Positions 40,559 through 47,985 of a stretch of DNA of 64,000 bases are shown here, piece by piece; the first letter of the stretch is position 1; each line of letters opens with the position of its first letter. Origin of the DNA: Hamadaea flava (GTDB lineage: Bacteria; Actinomycetota; Actinomycetes; Mycobacteriales; Micromonosporaceae); NCBI RefSeq assembly GCF_024172085.1, contig NZ_JAMZDZ010000001.1, positions 1,240,001 to 1,304,000 of the forward strand, given 5' to 3'. The translations under genes were made by a program, and so were the position numbers. The notes beneath the pieces were generated by a model. That model saw only the letters and a list, made by a program, of their open reading frames with translations, did not search any database and was not told where the DNA came from.

Positions 40559-40600
40559 TCACGGCAGCTGTCTCATGGCAGCTGTTTCATGGCAGCTGCC
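40559..40600. repeat. Three tandem 14-bp copies over the chitinase stop codon
   Basis: TCACGGCAGCTGTC, TCATGGCAGCTGTT and TCATGGCAGCTGCC follow each other without a gap at 40559, 40573 and 40587. On the coding (minus) strand each contains CAGCTGCC then GTGA or ATGA, so the last codons Gln-Leu-Pro-stop have been duplicated twice downstream. Confidence 0.85.
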
Positions 40601-41960
40601 AGACCTGGTTGGCCGAGGCGTAGCAGGTCCAGATCTGCAGCCGGGTGCCGTCGGCCGAGCTCGGCCCGGTCGCGTCCAGGCACTTGCCCGAGTTCGAATT
40701 GACGAGGGTGCCGTTGGACTGGGCCTGCCAGACCTGGGCGCCCGTGCCGTTACAGTCCCACAGCTGGATCTTCGTACCGTCCGCCGTGCCCGCGCTGGTG
40801 ACGTCCATGCACTTGCCGAGCGCCCGGACCGTCCCGTCGGAGCCGACCGTCCACCGTTGAGCATTGGTGCCGTTGCAGGTCCACAACTGGATCGCCGTGC
40901 CGTTGGCCGTGGCCGCACCGGAGACGTCGACACACTTGCCGCCATAGCCGGTGATCTGCCCGGTACGCCCAGTCGGCGGAGTGGTGGTGCCGCCCGCCGC
41001 GTCGAAGATGGCCGAGACCAGCGACGTCGAGCCGGTGGTGTCCTGGGACAACTCCCAGTTCATGATGCCGCCGGCGTTGGCGACCGCCCACTGCGTCTTC
41101 CGCTTGATCGTGGGGATGCCGTTGTAACACTGCTGAGCGCCGCCGACCGTAGTGCAGTCCCGGTTGGCGTTCGCCGGGTCCATCGCCACGAGCTGGGCGT
41201 ACGTGTAGTAGCCGGGACGGCTGTAGAACGGCACGCCGAGCACGGTCTTCGAGGCCGGCAGACCACGCGACTTCCAGAAGTTCGCCGCCGCGATCGACCA
41301 GTCATAGTTGGCGTGCGGGCTCCCCCCGTCGTACGCCATGATGTTCAGGAAGTCGACGTACCCGAAGACGGCCGTCTCCACGCCGTAAGCCGTCGAGCCT
41401 TCCGACACGACCGCAGCCGTGAGCAGCTTGCCCCGGCTGTGCATCGCCGAACTGAGCGCCGACATCAGCTGGGTGTAGTTGCTCGCCGAAGTGCCCGGAT
41501 CGGGGTACTCCCAGTCGATGTCGACGCCGTCGAGAGCGTACTGGTTGATGAGGTTGACGACGCTGTTGACGAAGGTCGTCCGGCCGGTAGAGCTGCCGGC
41601 CAGGGTCTCGAACGCCGAGTCGTTGCCGTCGTTCCAACCGCCGATCGAGATCGACACCTTGACGCCGTTGGCGTGCGCCGACGACACCAGCGAGGACAGC
41701 TTCGCGGCGTTGTCCACGGCACCCAGCGTGCCGTTCGAGTTCGGCAGGACGAAGGCGTAGTTGATATGCGTCAACTTCGAGTACTGCACGGCGCTGACAC
41801 TGCCCGACCACGACGGCAGGTAGCCGACGCTCCGGAAACCGGCGGGCAGCGCTGCCTGCGCGGGCGTGGGGGTGGCCAAAGCCGTTGTGGCCAGCGCCGT
41901 CGTGACTACCGTCAGGGCTGCGGTGGCGCAGCGGCGCCACCAGGGGACGGATGTGGGCAT
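40587..41960 (-). CDS. Secreted GH18 chitinase with ricin-type lectin domain
   Basis: A 457-residue chitin hydrolase. Signal peptide 1-36 (ending AQA); GH18 barrel about 37-325 with the SIGGW strand (KVSISIGGWNDG) and catalytic LDGVDIDWEYP, where Glu is the proton donor; then a Gly/Thr/Pro linker and a family 13 (ricin B) lectin domain (about 333-457) with three QxW-type repeats (AQRW, AQVW, NQVW) and matching Cys pairs. The barrel is of the ChiD/ChiA1-like type with MNWELSQD. The enzyme works outside the cell on chitin or fungal walls. A promoter at 42020-42048 overlaps a TTAGGAAA element also seen at the second chitinase. The stop codon region is triplicated. Confidence 0.95.
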   Translation of the reverse strand: MPTSVPWWRRCATAALTVVTTALATTALATPTPAQAALPAGFRSVGYLPSWSGSVSAVQYSKLTHINYAFVLPNSNGTLGAVDNAAKLSSLVSSAHANGVKVSISIGGWNDGNDSAFETLAGSSTGRTTFVNSVVNLINQYALDGVDIDWEYPDPGTSASNYTQLMSALSSAMHSRGKLLTAAVVSEGSTAYGVETAVFGYVDFLNIMAYDGGSPHANYDWSIAAANFWKSRGLPASKTVLGVPFYSRPGYYTYAQLVAMDPANANRDCTTVGGAQQCYNGIPTIKRKTQWAVANAGGIMNWELSQDTTGSTSLVSAIFDAAGGTTTPPTGRTGQITGYGGKCVDVSGAATANGTAIQLWTCNGTNAQRWTVGSDGTVRALGKCMDVTSAGTADGTKIQLWDCNGTGAQVWQAQSNGTLVNSNSGKCLDATGPSSADGTRLQIWTCYASANQVWQLP

Positions 41961-42019
41961 CGAGGGTTCCCTTTCGCAGAGGGCCGGTGGGGCCGGCGGT
42001 CTGAGCGAGAAGCCTCTAA

Positions 42020-42048
42020 ATATTAGGAAACCTTAATTAAAGAATCAA
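42020..42048 (-). promoter_or_regulatory. Chitinase promoter with TTAGGAAA operator-like half-site
   Basis: On the minus strand TTGATT (42048-42043), 17 nt, TAATAT (42025-42020). The + strand TTAGGAAACCTTAATTA (42023-42039) overlaps the -10 and spacer and matches one half of the TTAGGAAA(N)TTTCCTAA palindromes that I recall from ROK-family (CsnR-like) control of chitosan/chitin genes. Confidence 0.65.
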
Positions 42049-42230
42049 GTTAAGCCCTGAAATAAGTCTCTACATGCGTGTCGTGGTGCGCTTTCGCTCG
42101 GCGGCGCTTCGCCTCCGCAGGGCGGCGTCCGCGTACGCCGGGCGGTGTAGCTCCTACGCCGCGCGTTCGCGGGCGGCACCACGCTGTCGCGGAGTGGCGT
42201 CGCTCGTTCGCGGGCGGTCCGGGCACCACT
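42049..42230. other. Gene-free GC-rich stretch before the hairpin repeats
   Basis: No credible coding frame. From about 42130 it contains degenerate copies of the short motif TTCGCGGGCGGCACCACG and CGCTGTCGCGG that continue into the repeat block, so it looks like the decayed edge of the same repeated region. Confidence 0.5.
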
Positions 42231-42693
42231 GGAACGCTGTGCACCTATCAGCAGTCGTGTTAGGTACCTGGCGTTCCGGAGATCACGGCGCGAGCCCGCG
42301 GCACCCGCCGGGCGGTCCGGACGTTCGCGGGCGGCGCCGCGCCATCGCGGGACGGAACCACGCTGTCGCGGGACGGCACCACCGCGGGGCGGCACCACGC
42401 GTCGCGGAGCAGCACCACGCGTCGCGGGGCGACGCCACGCACCACTGGAACGCTGTGTACCTATCAGCGGTCGCGTTAGGTACATGGCGTTCCGGAGATC
42501 GCGGTGCGAGCCCGCGGCACCCGCCGGGCGGTCCGGACGTTCGCGGGTGGCACCACGCCATCGCAGGACGGAACCACGCTGTCGCGGGACGGCACCACTC
42601 TGTCGCGGGGCAGCACCACGCACCACCGGAACGCTGTGTACCTATCAGCGGTCGCGTTAGGTACATGGCGTTCCGGAGATCGCGGTGCGAGCC
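42230..42693. repeat. Tandem repeat block with three 47-nt hairpins
   Basis: A 47-nt element, GGAACGC ... GCGTTCC, occurs at 42231-42277, 42447-42493 and 42628-42674. Within it TGTACCTA and TAGGTACA form an 8-bp inner stem around a 13-nt loop in copies 2 and 3; copy 1 has one mismatch. The flanking 130 bp, with GCACCCGCCGGGCGGTCC and GTTCGCGGG, is shared by copies 1 and 2, giving units of 216 and 181 bp. Between hairpins lie 15-18-bp sub-repeats of the form TCGCGGGACGGCACCAC. No protein-coding signal. Confidence 0.8.
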
Positions 42694-42809
42694 AGAGGCG
42701 CCCGCAGGCGCGAGCTCCTGGCACCTCGCGGCGTGAGCCGGAAGCGCCCGCGGCGGCTGCGACGTGAGCGGGCGGCGCACGCCGCCTGCGAACGCGCGGG
42801 CTCAGCGGG
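42694..42809. other. Degenerate remainder of the repeat block
   Basis: Alternating cgcccgc/ggcgcgagc/gcggcg runs with weak similarity to the repeat units; I see no gene, only low-complexity GC-rich DNA leading to the terminator of the DivIVA-like gene. Confidence 0.4.
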
Positions 42810-42843
42810 GCGGGCGCGCCCCGAGGTTCGGGGGCACGCCCGC
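42810..42843 (-). terminator. Terminator of the DivIVA-like gene
   Basis: GCGGGCG-c-GCCCC (42810-42822) pairs with GGGGC-a-CGCCCGC (42831-42843) around an 8-nt loop, 20 nt after the DivIVA-like stop. No U-tract. Confidence 0.75.
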
Positions 42844-42863
42844 CGGCGCTCGGCGTACGACGG

Positions 42864-44519
42864 TTATTCGGCGGCGACGTGCGGCTGGAGTCCACGCTGC
42901 GTCGGGATGAGCCGGCCCAGTTCGTCGCGGTTCGGCCCGTCCTCGTCGGCGGGCAGTTCGTCGTCGGCCAGCTCGGCGTCGACCGTCTCTTCCAGATCCT
43001 CGACCTCGTCCACCAGCGCCTCGATGACGGCGGCGGACTCCCGGAGGTCGGCGAGTTCGTCGGTACGCGCAGGGTCGTCCCGGCGCGGCAGCTCCGGCCG
43101 GGGTGCGCCCTCGGGCACGACCGCTACGGCGTCGGCAGCCTGCGGTTCGGCGGCGCGTCGGCCTGCGGTGAAACCGTCGAAGGCGTCGCGGTCGAACAGC
43201 AGCCGGTCCCGGCCGTTGCGTTCGGCCCCAGCCGGAGCGTGGTTGCCGTTGCGCTCGGAGAACAAACTCGACTCCGGTACGCGCGGCCGTTCCATCGCCC
43301 GCTGCTCCGCACCGCCTGGAACGCGTACGTGCTCCTCGGGGGTGCTCTGTACGCGCGGGTGCTCCTCGGTCGGCGCGAACGCCGCGGCGGCCGGCGAAAC
43401 GGGCGACTCCGCCAGGGGCTCGGCGACCGGCGCGGGCGTGTCGACCGGAATCGTGGTGCCGTCGGGCCGCATCGCGACCATCTGGTACTCGCCGGTCTCG
43501 GCGCTCATCGCGGCGGCGGCCATGACCGCCTGCGCGGCGCGGTCGGCCATCCGCTTGGCTTCCCGCTGCAAGCGCGCCCGCACCTCTTCGGCGTGCCGCT
43601 CGGTGGCGTCCGCCTCGCGGCGGGCGTCGTTGAGCCGGTTCAGCTCGCTGGACAGCTCTTGCTTCACCTCGACCAGGCGGCGCTGCAACTCGGTCAGCTC
43701 GTTCGCGGCGACCGAACCCTGCTGGCGCGCCTCGCCCAGGCGCTGCTGGGCGTTGTCCAGCGCGGCCTGGAGTTGGGCCAGTCCCTGCTGGCGTACCTCG
43801 ATCTCCTGTTGCACGGCGGCGAGCTGCTGCTGGTGTGCGGCGTTCTGCTCGCCCGCCTTGCGGCGCAGCTCGGAGGCGTATTGCTGGGCTTCTGCCTGCA
43901 GGCCGGCGTTCTTCTGCTCGGCCTCGTTGCGCAGCCGGGCCAGATCGGCCTCATGCGCGGTACGCGTCTCGGTCAGCTCCTGCTGAGTCTGCGCACGGGC
44001 GGCCTCGATCTCCTGCTGCAGTTCCTTACGCGCCTGCTCCGCCTCTTCGAGGCTGTTCTCGCGGGTCTGCTGCGCGTCCTGGTCGGCCTGCTCCCGCGCC
44101 GCCTGGGCGTCGGACCGGATCTTGTCGGCCAGTTCCCGCGCGTCGGCCACCGTCTTGTCGGCCTCGGCCTGGTGATCGGTGGCGCGTTGGGCGGCGGCGT
44201 TGACGATCGCTTCGGCCTGCTTCTCGGCCAGTCCGATGATCTGGTCGACCATCGTGCCTAGGTGACCGAACGAGGCCCGCTCGAGTTGTTGCGGCCGCTG
44301 GTGCAGCTCGCTCAGTTCCACCCGGGCCTGCTGCAGCTGATTGTTCAGCCGCTGGACCTGGTCGAAGGCGCGCTGCCGCTCGGTGGACAGGGTAGCGAGG
44401 TCGCCGGCGACCTGTTCGACGTAATAGTCGACCTGGCGCTTGTCGTACCCGCGCATGACCTGCGCGAACGACGGACGGGACGGCCCATCGCCTCGGTACG
44501 ACTCCTCGTTCTGGGACAT
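42864..44519 (-). CDS. DivIVA-domain long coiled-coil protein
   Basis: A 551-residue protein. The N-terminus SFAQVMRGYDKRQVDYYVEQVAGDL (near 17-41) is the DivIVA lipid-binding motif, followed by some 290 residues of almost unbroken coiled coil rich in Gln, Ala, Glu and Arg (about 45-335), then a disordered Pro/Ala/Glu tail with REGN-like FSERNGNHAPAGAERNG and a very acidic end (VEDLEETVDAELADDELPADEDG). This is the layout of polarity and cytoskeletal proteins such as DivIVA, Scy and FilP of filamentous actinomycetes. The ATG at 44519 has GGAGG nine bases upstream. It may organise the hyphal tip or septum. A terminator follows. Confidence 0.88.
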   Translation of the reverse strand: MSQNEESYRGDGPSRPSFAQVMRGYDKRQVDYYVEQVAGDLATLSTERQRAFDQVQRLNNQLQQARVELSELHQRPQQLERASFGHLGTMVDQIIGLAEKQAEAIVNAAAQRATDHQAEADKTVADARELADKIRSDAQAAREQADQDAQQTRENSLEEAEQARKELQQEIEAARAQTQQELTETRTAHEADLARLRNEAEQKNAGLQAEAQQYASELRRKAGEQNAAHQQQLAAVQQEIEVRQQGLAQLQAALDNAQQRLGEARQQGSVAANELTELQRRLVEVKQELSSELNRLNDARREADATERHAEEVRARLQREAKRMADRAAQAVMAAAAMSAETGEYQMVAMRPDGTTIPVDTPAPVAEPLAESPVSPAAAAFAPTEEHPRVQSTPEEHVRVPGGAEQRAMERPRVPESSLFSERNGNHAPAGAERNGRDRLLFDRDAFDGFTAGRRAAEPQAADAVAVVPEGAPRPELPRRDDPARTDELADLRESAAVIEALVDEVEDLEETVDAELADDELPADEDGPNRDELGRLIPTQRGLQPHVAAE

Positions 44520-44751
44520 TGCGCGCCACCCTCCCAAACGGCCACGAGCCCGCCGCGGGGTCGTCGGTGGGCTCGGCGACGGACTATACCGCCCGCCTGC
44601 GGTTGCGCAACGTTACCGCCGACCGGCGGGACGCCAGCACCCCCCACCCGGACATCATCTCCGCGACTTTCGCGCCCGGCCGCCGGATCGCGTTGCGCTG
44701 CGGTGCCGGCCGGACAACGTGGCACACGCCGATCCGCGTACCCCTCGTAGG

Positions 44752-45903
44752 ATGCCCGAGGTGCGCAGACTCGCCCTCCTCCTCTGTCTGTCCCTCGCCG
44801 GCTGCGGCTCGGCCGACCCCGCAACGACCTGGGTCGAGTCGAGCGGTTCGCCGTCGCCCGGCGCCGTGACCGCGACTTCGGCGGCGGCCTCGCCGTCGCC
44901 GTCGAAGCCGGTCGCCGCGTTCAGCGCGGGTAATCCGAAGGGGACGGCCAAGGTGCCCGCCGAAGCGAAGGCGGTCGACACCGGCAAACCCGATCGGGTG
45001 ATCGGCAACGGCACCGCGGCGAGCTGCACCTCCGAGGCGGTGGTCGCGGCCGTGGCCAAGGGTGGCGTCATCACCTTCTCCTGCGGCTCCGCGCCGCTCA
45101 CGATCACCATGAAGAGCACCGCGAGGGTACGCAACACGAGCGCGAAGGTGGTGCTCGACGGCGGCGGCCTGGTGACCCTCAGCGGTGGTGGCAAGCGCCG
45201 CATCCTCTACATGAACACGTGCGACAAGTCGCTCGTGTGGACCACGTCGCACTGCAACGACCAGGCCTCGCCGCAGCTGACCGTGCAGAACCTGACCTTC
45301 GCCGACGGCAACTCCACTGGGGACGCGACGGAGGGCGGCGGCGGAGGTGCGATGTTCGTCCGCGGCGGCCGGGTGAAGGTGGTCAGCTCCCGTTTCCTGC
45401 GGAACAGATGCGACACCACGGGACCGGACCTGGGTGGGGCCGCGCTCCGGGTGCTCGACCAGTACCAGGACAAGCCCGTCTACATCGTGAGCAGCACCTT
45501 CGGCGGCGCGTCCGGGCAGGGCGGCGTCTGCTCGAACGGTGGCGCGCTGAGCAGCATCGGCGTGTCCTGGGTGGTGCTCAACAGCCTGCTCACGCACAAC
45601 CGTGCGATCGGCAAGGGCGCGAACCCGGCCCGCCCCGGTACGCCCGGCGGCGGCAGCGGCGGCGCGATCTACACCGACGGCGACCGGTTCACGGTGACCA
45701 TCGCCGGCAGCATCGTGCAGGACAATCGGGCCGCCGAAGGCGGTGGAGCCGTGTTCTTCGTCAGCAACGACCGCACCGGGACGATGACGATCGAGAACTC
45801 GACCTTGCGCCGCAACAAGAGCGACGGGTTCGAGACCTACCCCGGGATCTTCTTCCTCGGCGCCAAGCCGCCCACGATCATCGGTCCGAAGCCCGCACGC
45901 TGA
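44752..45903 (+). CDS. Lipoprotein with parallel beta-helix (pectate-lyase-like) domain
   Basis: A 383-residue predicted lipoprotein: RRLALLLCLSLAGC ends in a lipobox, then a Ser/Pro-rich linker and a right-handed beta-helix with repeated turns such as QNLTFADGNS, VSSRFLRN, VSSTFGGASG, LNSLLTHNRAIG and AGSIVQDNRAAEGGGAV, including Asn-ladder residues. Catalytic Asp/Arg residues of pectate lyases or polygalacturonases are not evident, so a binding or structural role is as likely. ATG at 44752 or GTG at 44761. It lies divergent from the DivIVA-like gene. Its last 26 bases overlap the end of the converging coiled-coil gene. Confidence 0.82.
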   Translation: MPEVRRLALLLCLSLAGCGSADPATTWVESSGSPSPGAVTATSAAASPSPSKPVAAFSAGNPKGTAKVPAEAKAVDTGKPDRVIGNGTAASCTSEAVVAAVAKGGVITFSCGSAPLTITMKSTARVRNTSAKVVLDGGGLVTLSGGGKRRILYMNTCDKSLVWTTSHCNDQASPQLTVQNLTFADGNSTGDATEGGGGGAMFVRGGRVKVVSSRFLRNRCDTTGPDLGGAALRVLDQYQDKPVYIVSSTFGGASGQGGVCSNGGALSSIGVSWVVLNSLLTHNRAIGKGANPARPGTPGGGSGGAIYTDGDRFTVTIAGSIVQDNRAAEGGGAVFFVSNDRTGTMTIENSTLRRNKSDGFETYPGIFFLGAKPPTIIGPKPAR

Positions 45904-46735
45904 CGTCGGTGAGCCCGCGAGCGGCCAGCCGGGCGTCGCGGTCGGCCTGCTGCAGCCGCTTCCGGGCGGCCTGCACCGCGCGGTCGGCCTCGGCCCGTCC
46001 CTCGTACGCCTCGTCGAGCCGCTGCCGGAGTGCGTCCACTGTGTCTCGTGCGGTGCGGAGGAGGGCTTCGGCGTCGGCAAGCTCGGCCTCGGCCTGCTTC
46101 CGGGCGGCCTCAGCCGCCGCTTGCAGTCGTTTCTCCGCCTTGCGTTCGGTACGCTCCGCCGCCGTTTCCGGCTTCGCGGACTCCCCCGCGACGGCCGCCG
46201 CCTTGGATCGCGGCTTGCCCGCCGGCGCGCCCTGCGTACTGGTGTCGACCGCGTCGTCGGTGGGGACTGCGCTGAGCAGGCTGGTGAAGCCGATCCGGGA
46301 CAGCCCTTCGGACAGCTGCCCGGCGAGCAGTTCGTCGGCGGCGGCCGGGTCGGCCAGCGCGGATCGCAGGGTCTGCTCCAGCCCGCGTTCGGTCGCGTCG
46401 GCCACCGGGCGGTCGGCGAGTTCGTGCGCCTGGCGTACGAGGTCGGCGACCACTTCGTGCTGCCGGGTGGACAGCCGCCGGAGCTGCTCGCCGTCGAGCC
46501 GCGTGGTGGCCGCACGCAGCTGATCGCCGAGGTCGACGAGCTGCTCGACGGCCTCCCGCCGCTGCCGGACGAGCTGGTTGGCCAGCCAGGCGACCGCGTT
46601 CGGCTTGCGCAGCTTGGCAAGCCGGGCGGCCAGCATCTTGTCGCCGGCCGCCTTCGCGTCGCGGGCCGCCGCGTCCCGGGCGGCGGTGAACTCCGCCTGT
46701 GGCAGGCCGTAGAGGTCGTCGGCCGGGTCGGTCAC
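45878..46735 (-). CDS. Coiled-coil protein of unknown function, coupled to truncated globin
   Basis: A 285-residue soluble protein. It begins PADDLYGLPQAEFTAARDAAARDAKAAGD, has helical segments with KPNAVAWLANQLVRQRREAVEQLVDLGDQL, and from about residue 170 a highly charged coiled coil (KPETAAERTERKAEKRLQAAAEAARKQAEAEL...). The GTG at 46735 overlaps the globin stop (GTGA). Proteins of this kind are widespread in actinobacteria but without known function. No membrane helix or enzyme motif. The 3' end overlaps the beta-helix lipoprotein gene by 26 bp. Confidence 0.7.
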   Translation of the reverse strand: MTDPADDLYGLPQAEFTAARDAAARDAKAAGDKMLAARLAKLRKPNAVAWLANQLVRQRREAVEQLVDLGDQLRAATTRLDGEQLRRLSTRQHEVVADLVRQAHELADRPVADATERGLEQTLRSALADPAAADELLAGQLSEGLSRIGFTSLLSAVPTDDAVDTSTQGAPAGKPRSKAAAVAGESAKPETAAERTERKAEKRLQAAAEAARKQAEAELADAEALLRTARDTVDALRQRLDEAYEGRAEADRAVQAARKRLQQADRDARLAARGLTDVSVRASDR

Positions 46736-47181
46736 GCCTGCCGACCGTCCCAGGACCAGCGCGGCATCGGCGCCCCGGCCGGGACTTCCGCGTCGCGGCT
46801 CATGTGGTCCATGACGTTGTCGACGGCCCACCGCATGTACGCCGCCAGCGCGCCCCGGAACTCGGGATCGTCCGGCAGCCCGGCGTCGTCCATCGCCTGG
46901 ACGAAGCACTCGTAGAACCGCTCCCCCATCTCGGTGGGAGCCTCGTTGCCGCAATGGATCCCGAGCATCTGGGCCTGCCCGCCGAACGGGGTGAACCCCG
47001 CCGGGCCGCCGAGCACCTCGGCCCAGTACGCCGCCAGCCGCTCGACGTGCTGCGGATGACCGGGGTGGGAGAAGGGGTGGTTGAGCACGGGATCGTCAAG
47101 ACACCGCTGATGGTGAGCGGCGGCCAGCGCCAGGATCGCGGGGCTGCCGCCGGCGTACTCGTAGAGGGAGGGCCGGGCCAT
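46732..47181 (-). CDS. Truncated haemoglobin-like protein
   Basis: A 149-residue small globin of the truncated 2-on-2 type: LYEYAGGSPAILALAAAHHQRCLDDPVLNHPFSH contains the N-terminal helices and the short AB/CD region, and LAAYWAEVLGGPAGFTPFGGQAQMLGIH holds the E/F region, where the His of GIHCG is the probable proximal haem ligand. The family binds O2 or NO and may protect against nitrosative stress or deliver oxygen. The ATG at 47181 follows GAGG-poor sequence; the stop overlaps the next gene by GTGA. Identification is by overall length and layout; pocket residues are not all certain. Confidence 0.8.
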   Translation of the reverse strand: MARPSLYEYAGGSPAILALAAAHHQRCLDDPVLNHPFSHPGHPQHVERLAAYWAEVLGGPAGFTPFGGQAQMLGIHCGNEAPTEMGERFYECFVQAMDDAGLPDDPEFRGALAAYMRWAVDNVMDHMSRDAEVPAGAPMPRWSWDGRQA

Positions 47182-47348
47182 GCCTGCGACTATTCCACTC
47201 CGACCGTGCCGTAGGTGGGATCTCCCGCAAGATCAAATATCCGCGGCTGAACGGCGTCCACCAGACGAGCACCGATTAACGTCGAACTCATCGGTCGCTT
47301 GCCGACATTTCCCACTTTCGCGGCGGCTTCGCCCCGTACCGTCGATCT

Positions 47349-47885
47349 ATGACGATGACGCAGGTCAGCGGCTGGCGCAGCGCCACCCCCGCCGGAGCGG
47401 TCACCTCGATCGTGCTGGGCCTGGTGCTGCTGGTGTGGCCCGGCCAGACGCTGGAGGTCTTCGGCTGGCTGCTTGCGATCGCCCTGTTCCTGCTCGGGCT
47501 CGCCCGAGTCCTGACCGGCGTCACCGGGCATCGGACCGGTCGCGGCCGGGCGTGGCGGATCGTCACCGGCCTGATCTACCTCATCGCCGGGGTGGTCGTG
47601 GCAGCCAACCTGCCCGGCTCGATCCGGACGATCGTCGTGCTCGTCGGCATCGGGTGGATCGTCGCCGGGGCGGCCGAGATCGTGGCGGCCTACCAGAATC
47701 CGCCCGGCGAGCGGTCCGTGGCCATCGTCATCGCCCTCATGAACGCGTTCTTCGGCCTGATCCTGCTGGTCTTCCCCGAGCCCAGTCTCGTCTTCGTCAT
47801 CTGGATCGCGGCGATCTGGCTCATCCTGACCGGGGTCCTCCAGCTCGCCTTCGCCTGGTGGCTGTCCCGCTCCGCCTCCCGCTGA
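47349..47885 (+). CDS. HdeD-like (DUF308) membrane protein
   Basis: A 178-residue protein with six predicted transmembrane helices in three hairpins: AGAVTSIVLGLVLLVWPGQTLEVFGWLLAIALFLLGLARVLTG, RIVTGLIYLIAGVVVAANLPGSIRTIVVLVGIGWIVAGAAEIVAA and AIVIALMNAFFGLILLVFPEPSLVFVIWIAAIWLILTGVLQL. Each hairpin has the P-x-x-S/T turn of the DUF308/HdeD family, linked to acid tolerance in Escherichia coli. ATG at 47349 preceded by TACCGT-N6 (leaderless). It is followed by a strong hairpin and is convergent with the DHA2 gene. Confidence 0.92.
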   Translation: MTMTQVSGWRSATPAGAVTSIVLGLVLLVWPGQTLEVFGWLLAIALFLLGLARVLTGVTGHRTGRGRAWRIVTGLIYLIAGVVVAANLPGSIRTIVVLVGIGWIVAGAAEIVAAYQNPPGERSVAIVIALMNAFFGLILLVFPEPSLVFVIWIAAIWLILTGVLQLAFAWWLSRSASR

Positions 47886-47889
47886 CCTT

Positions 47890-47985
47890 CCCCTGACGGC
47901 GAAGTCGATCATGCCGTCAGGGGAACGATCACGAACTCTGGTACGCGACACGCCGGTCGATCATGGCCGAAGGTTCATGATCGAC
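47890..47985. terminator. Nested inverted repeats between HdeD-like and DHA2 genes
   Basis: CCCCTGACGGC (47890-47900) and its complement (47913-47923) make an 11-bp hairpin with a 12-nt loop. A wider pair, GTCGATCATG (47904-47913) and CATGATCGAC (47976-47985), encloses the gap and reaches the DHA2 stop codon; GTCGATCATGG also recurs at 47956. Likely bidirectional termination, member of the GATC-cored palindrome group. Confidence 0.7.

Noticed and set aside
42230-42693. CRISPR array
   Set aside because: Repeat units are about 200 bp and tandem without unique 30-40 bp spacers, and no cas gene is present.
42045-42895. Open frames within the tandem repeat block
   Set aside because: They are Arg/Pro/Gly-rich translations of the repeat units in several frames at once, with no start signal or recognisable fold.
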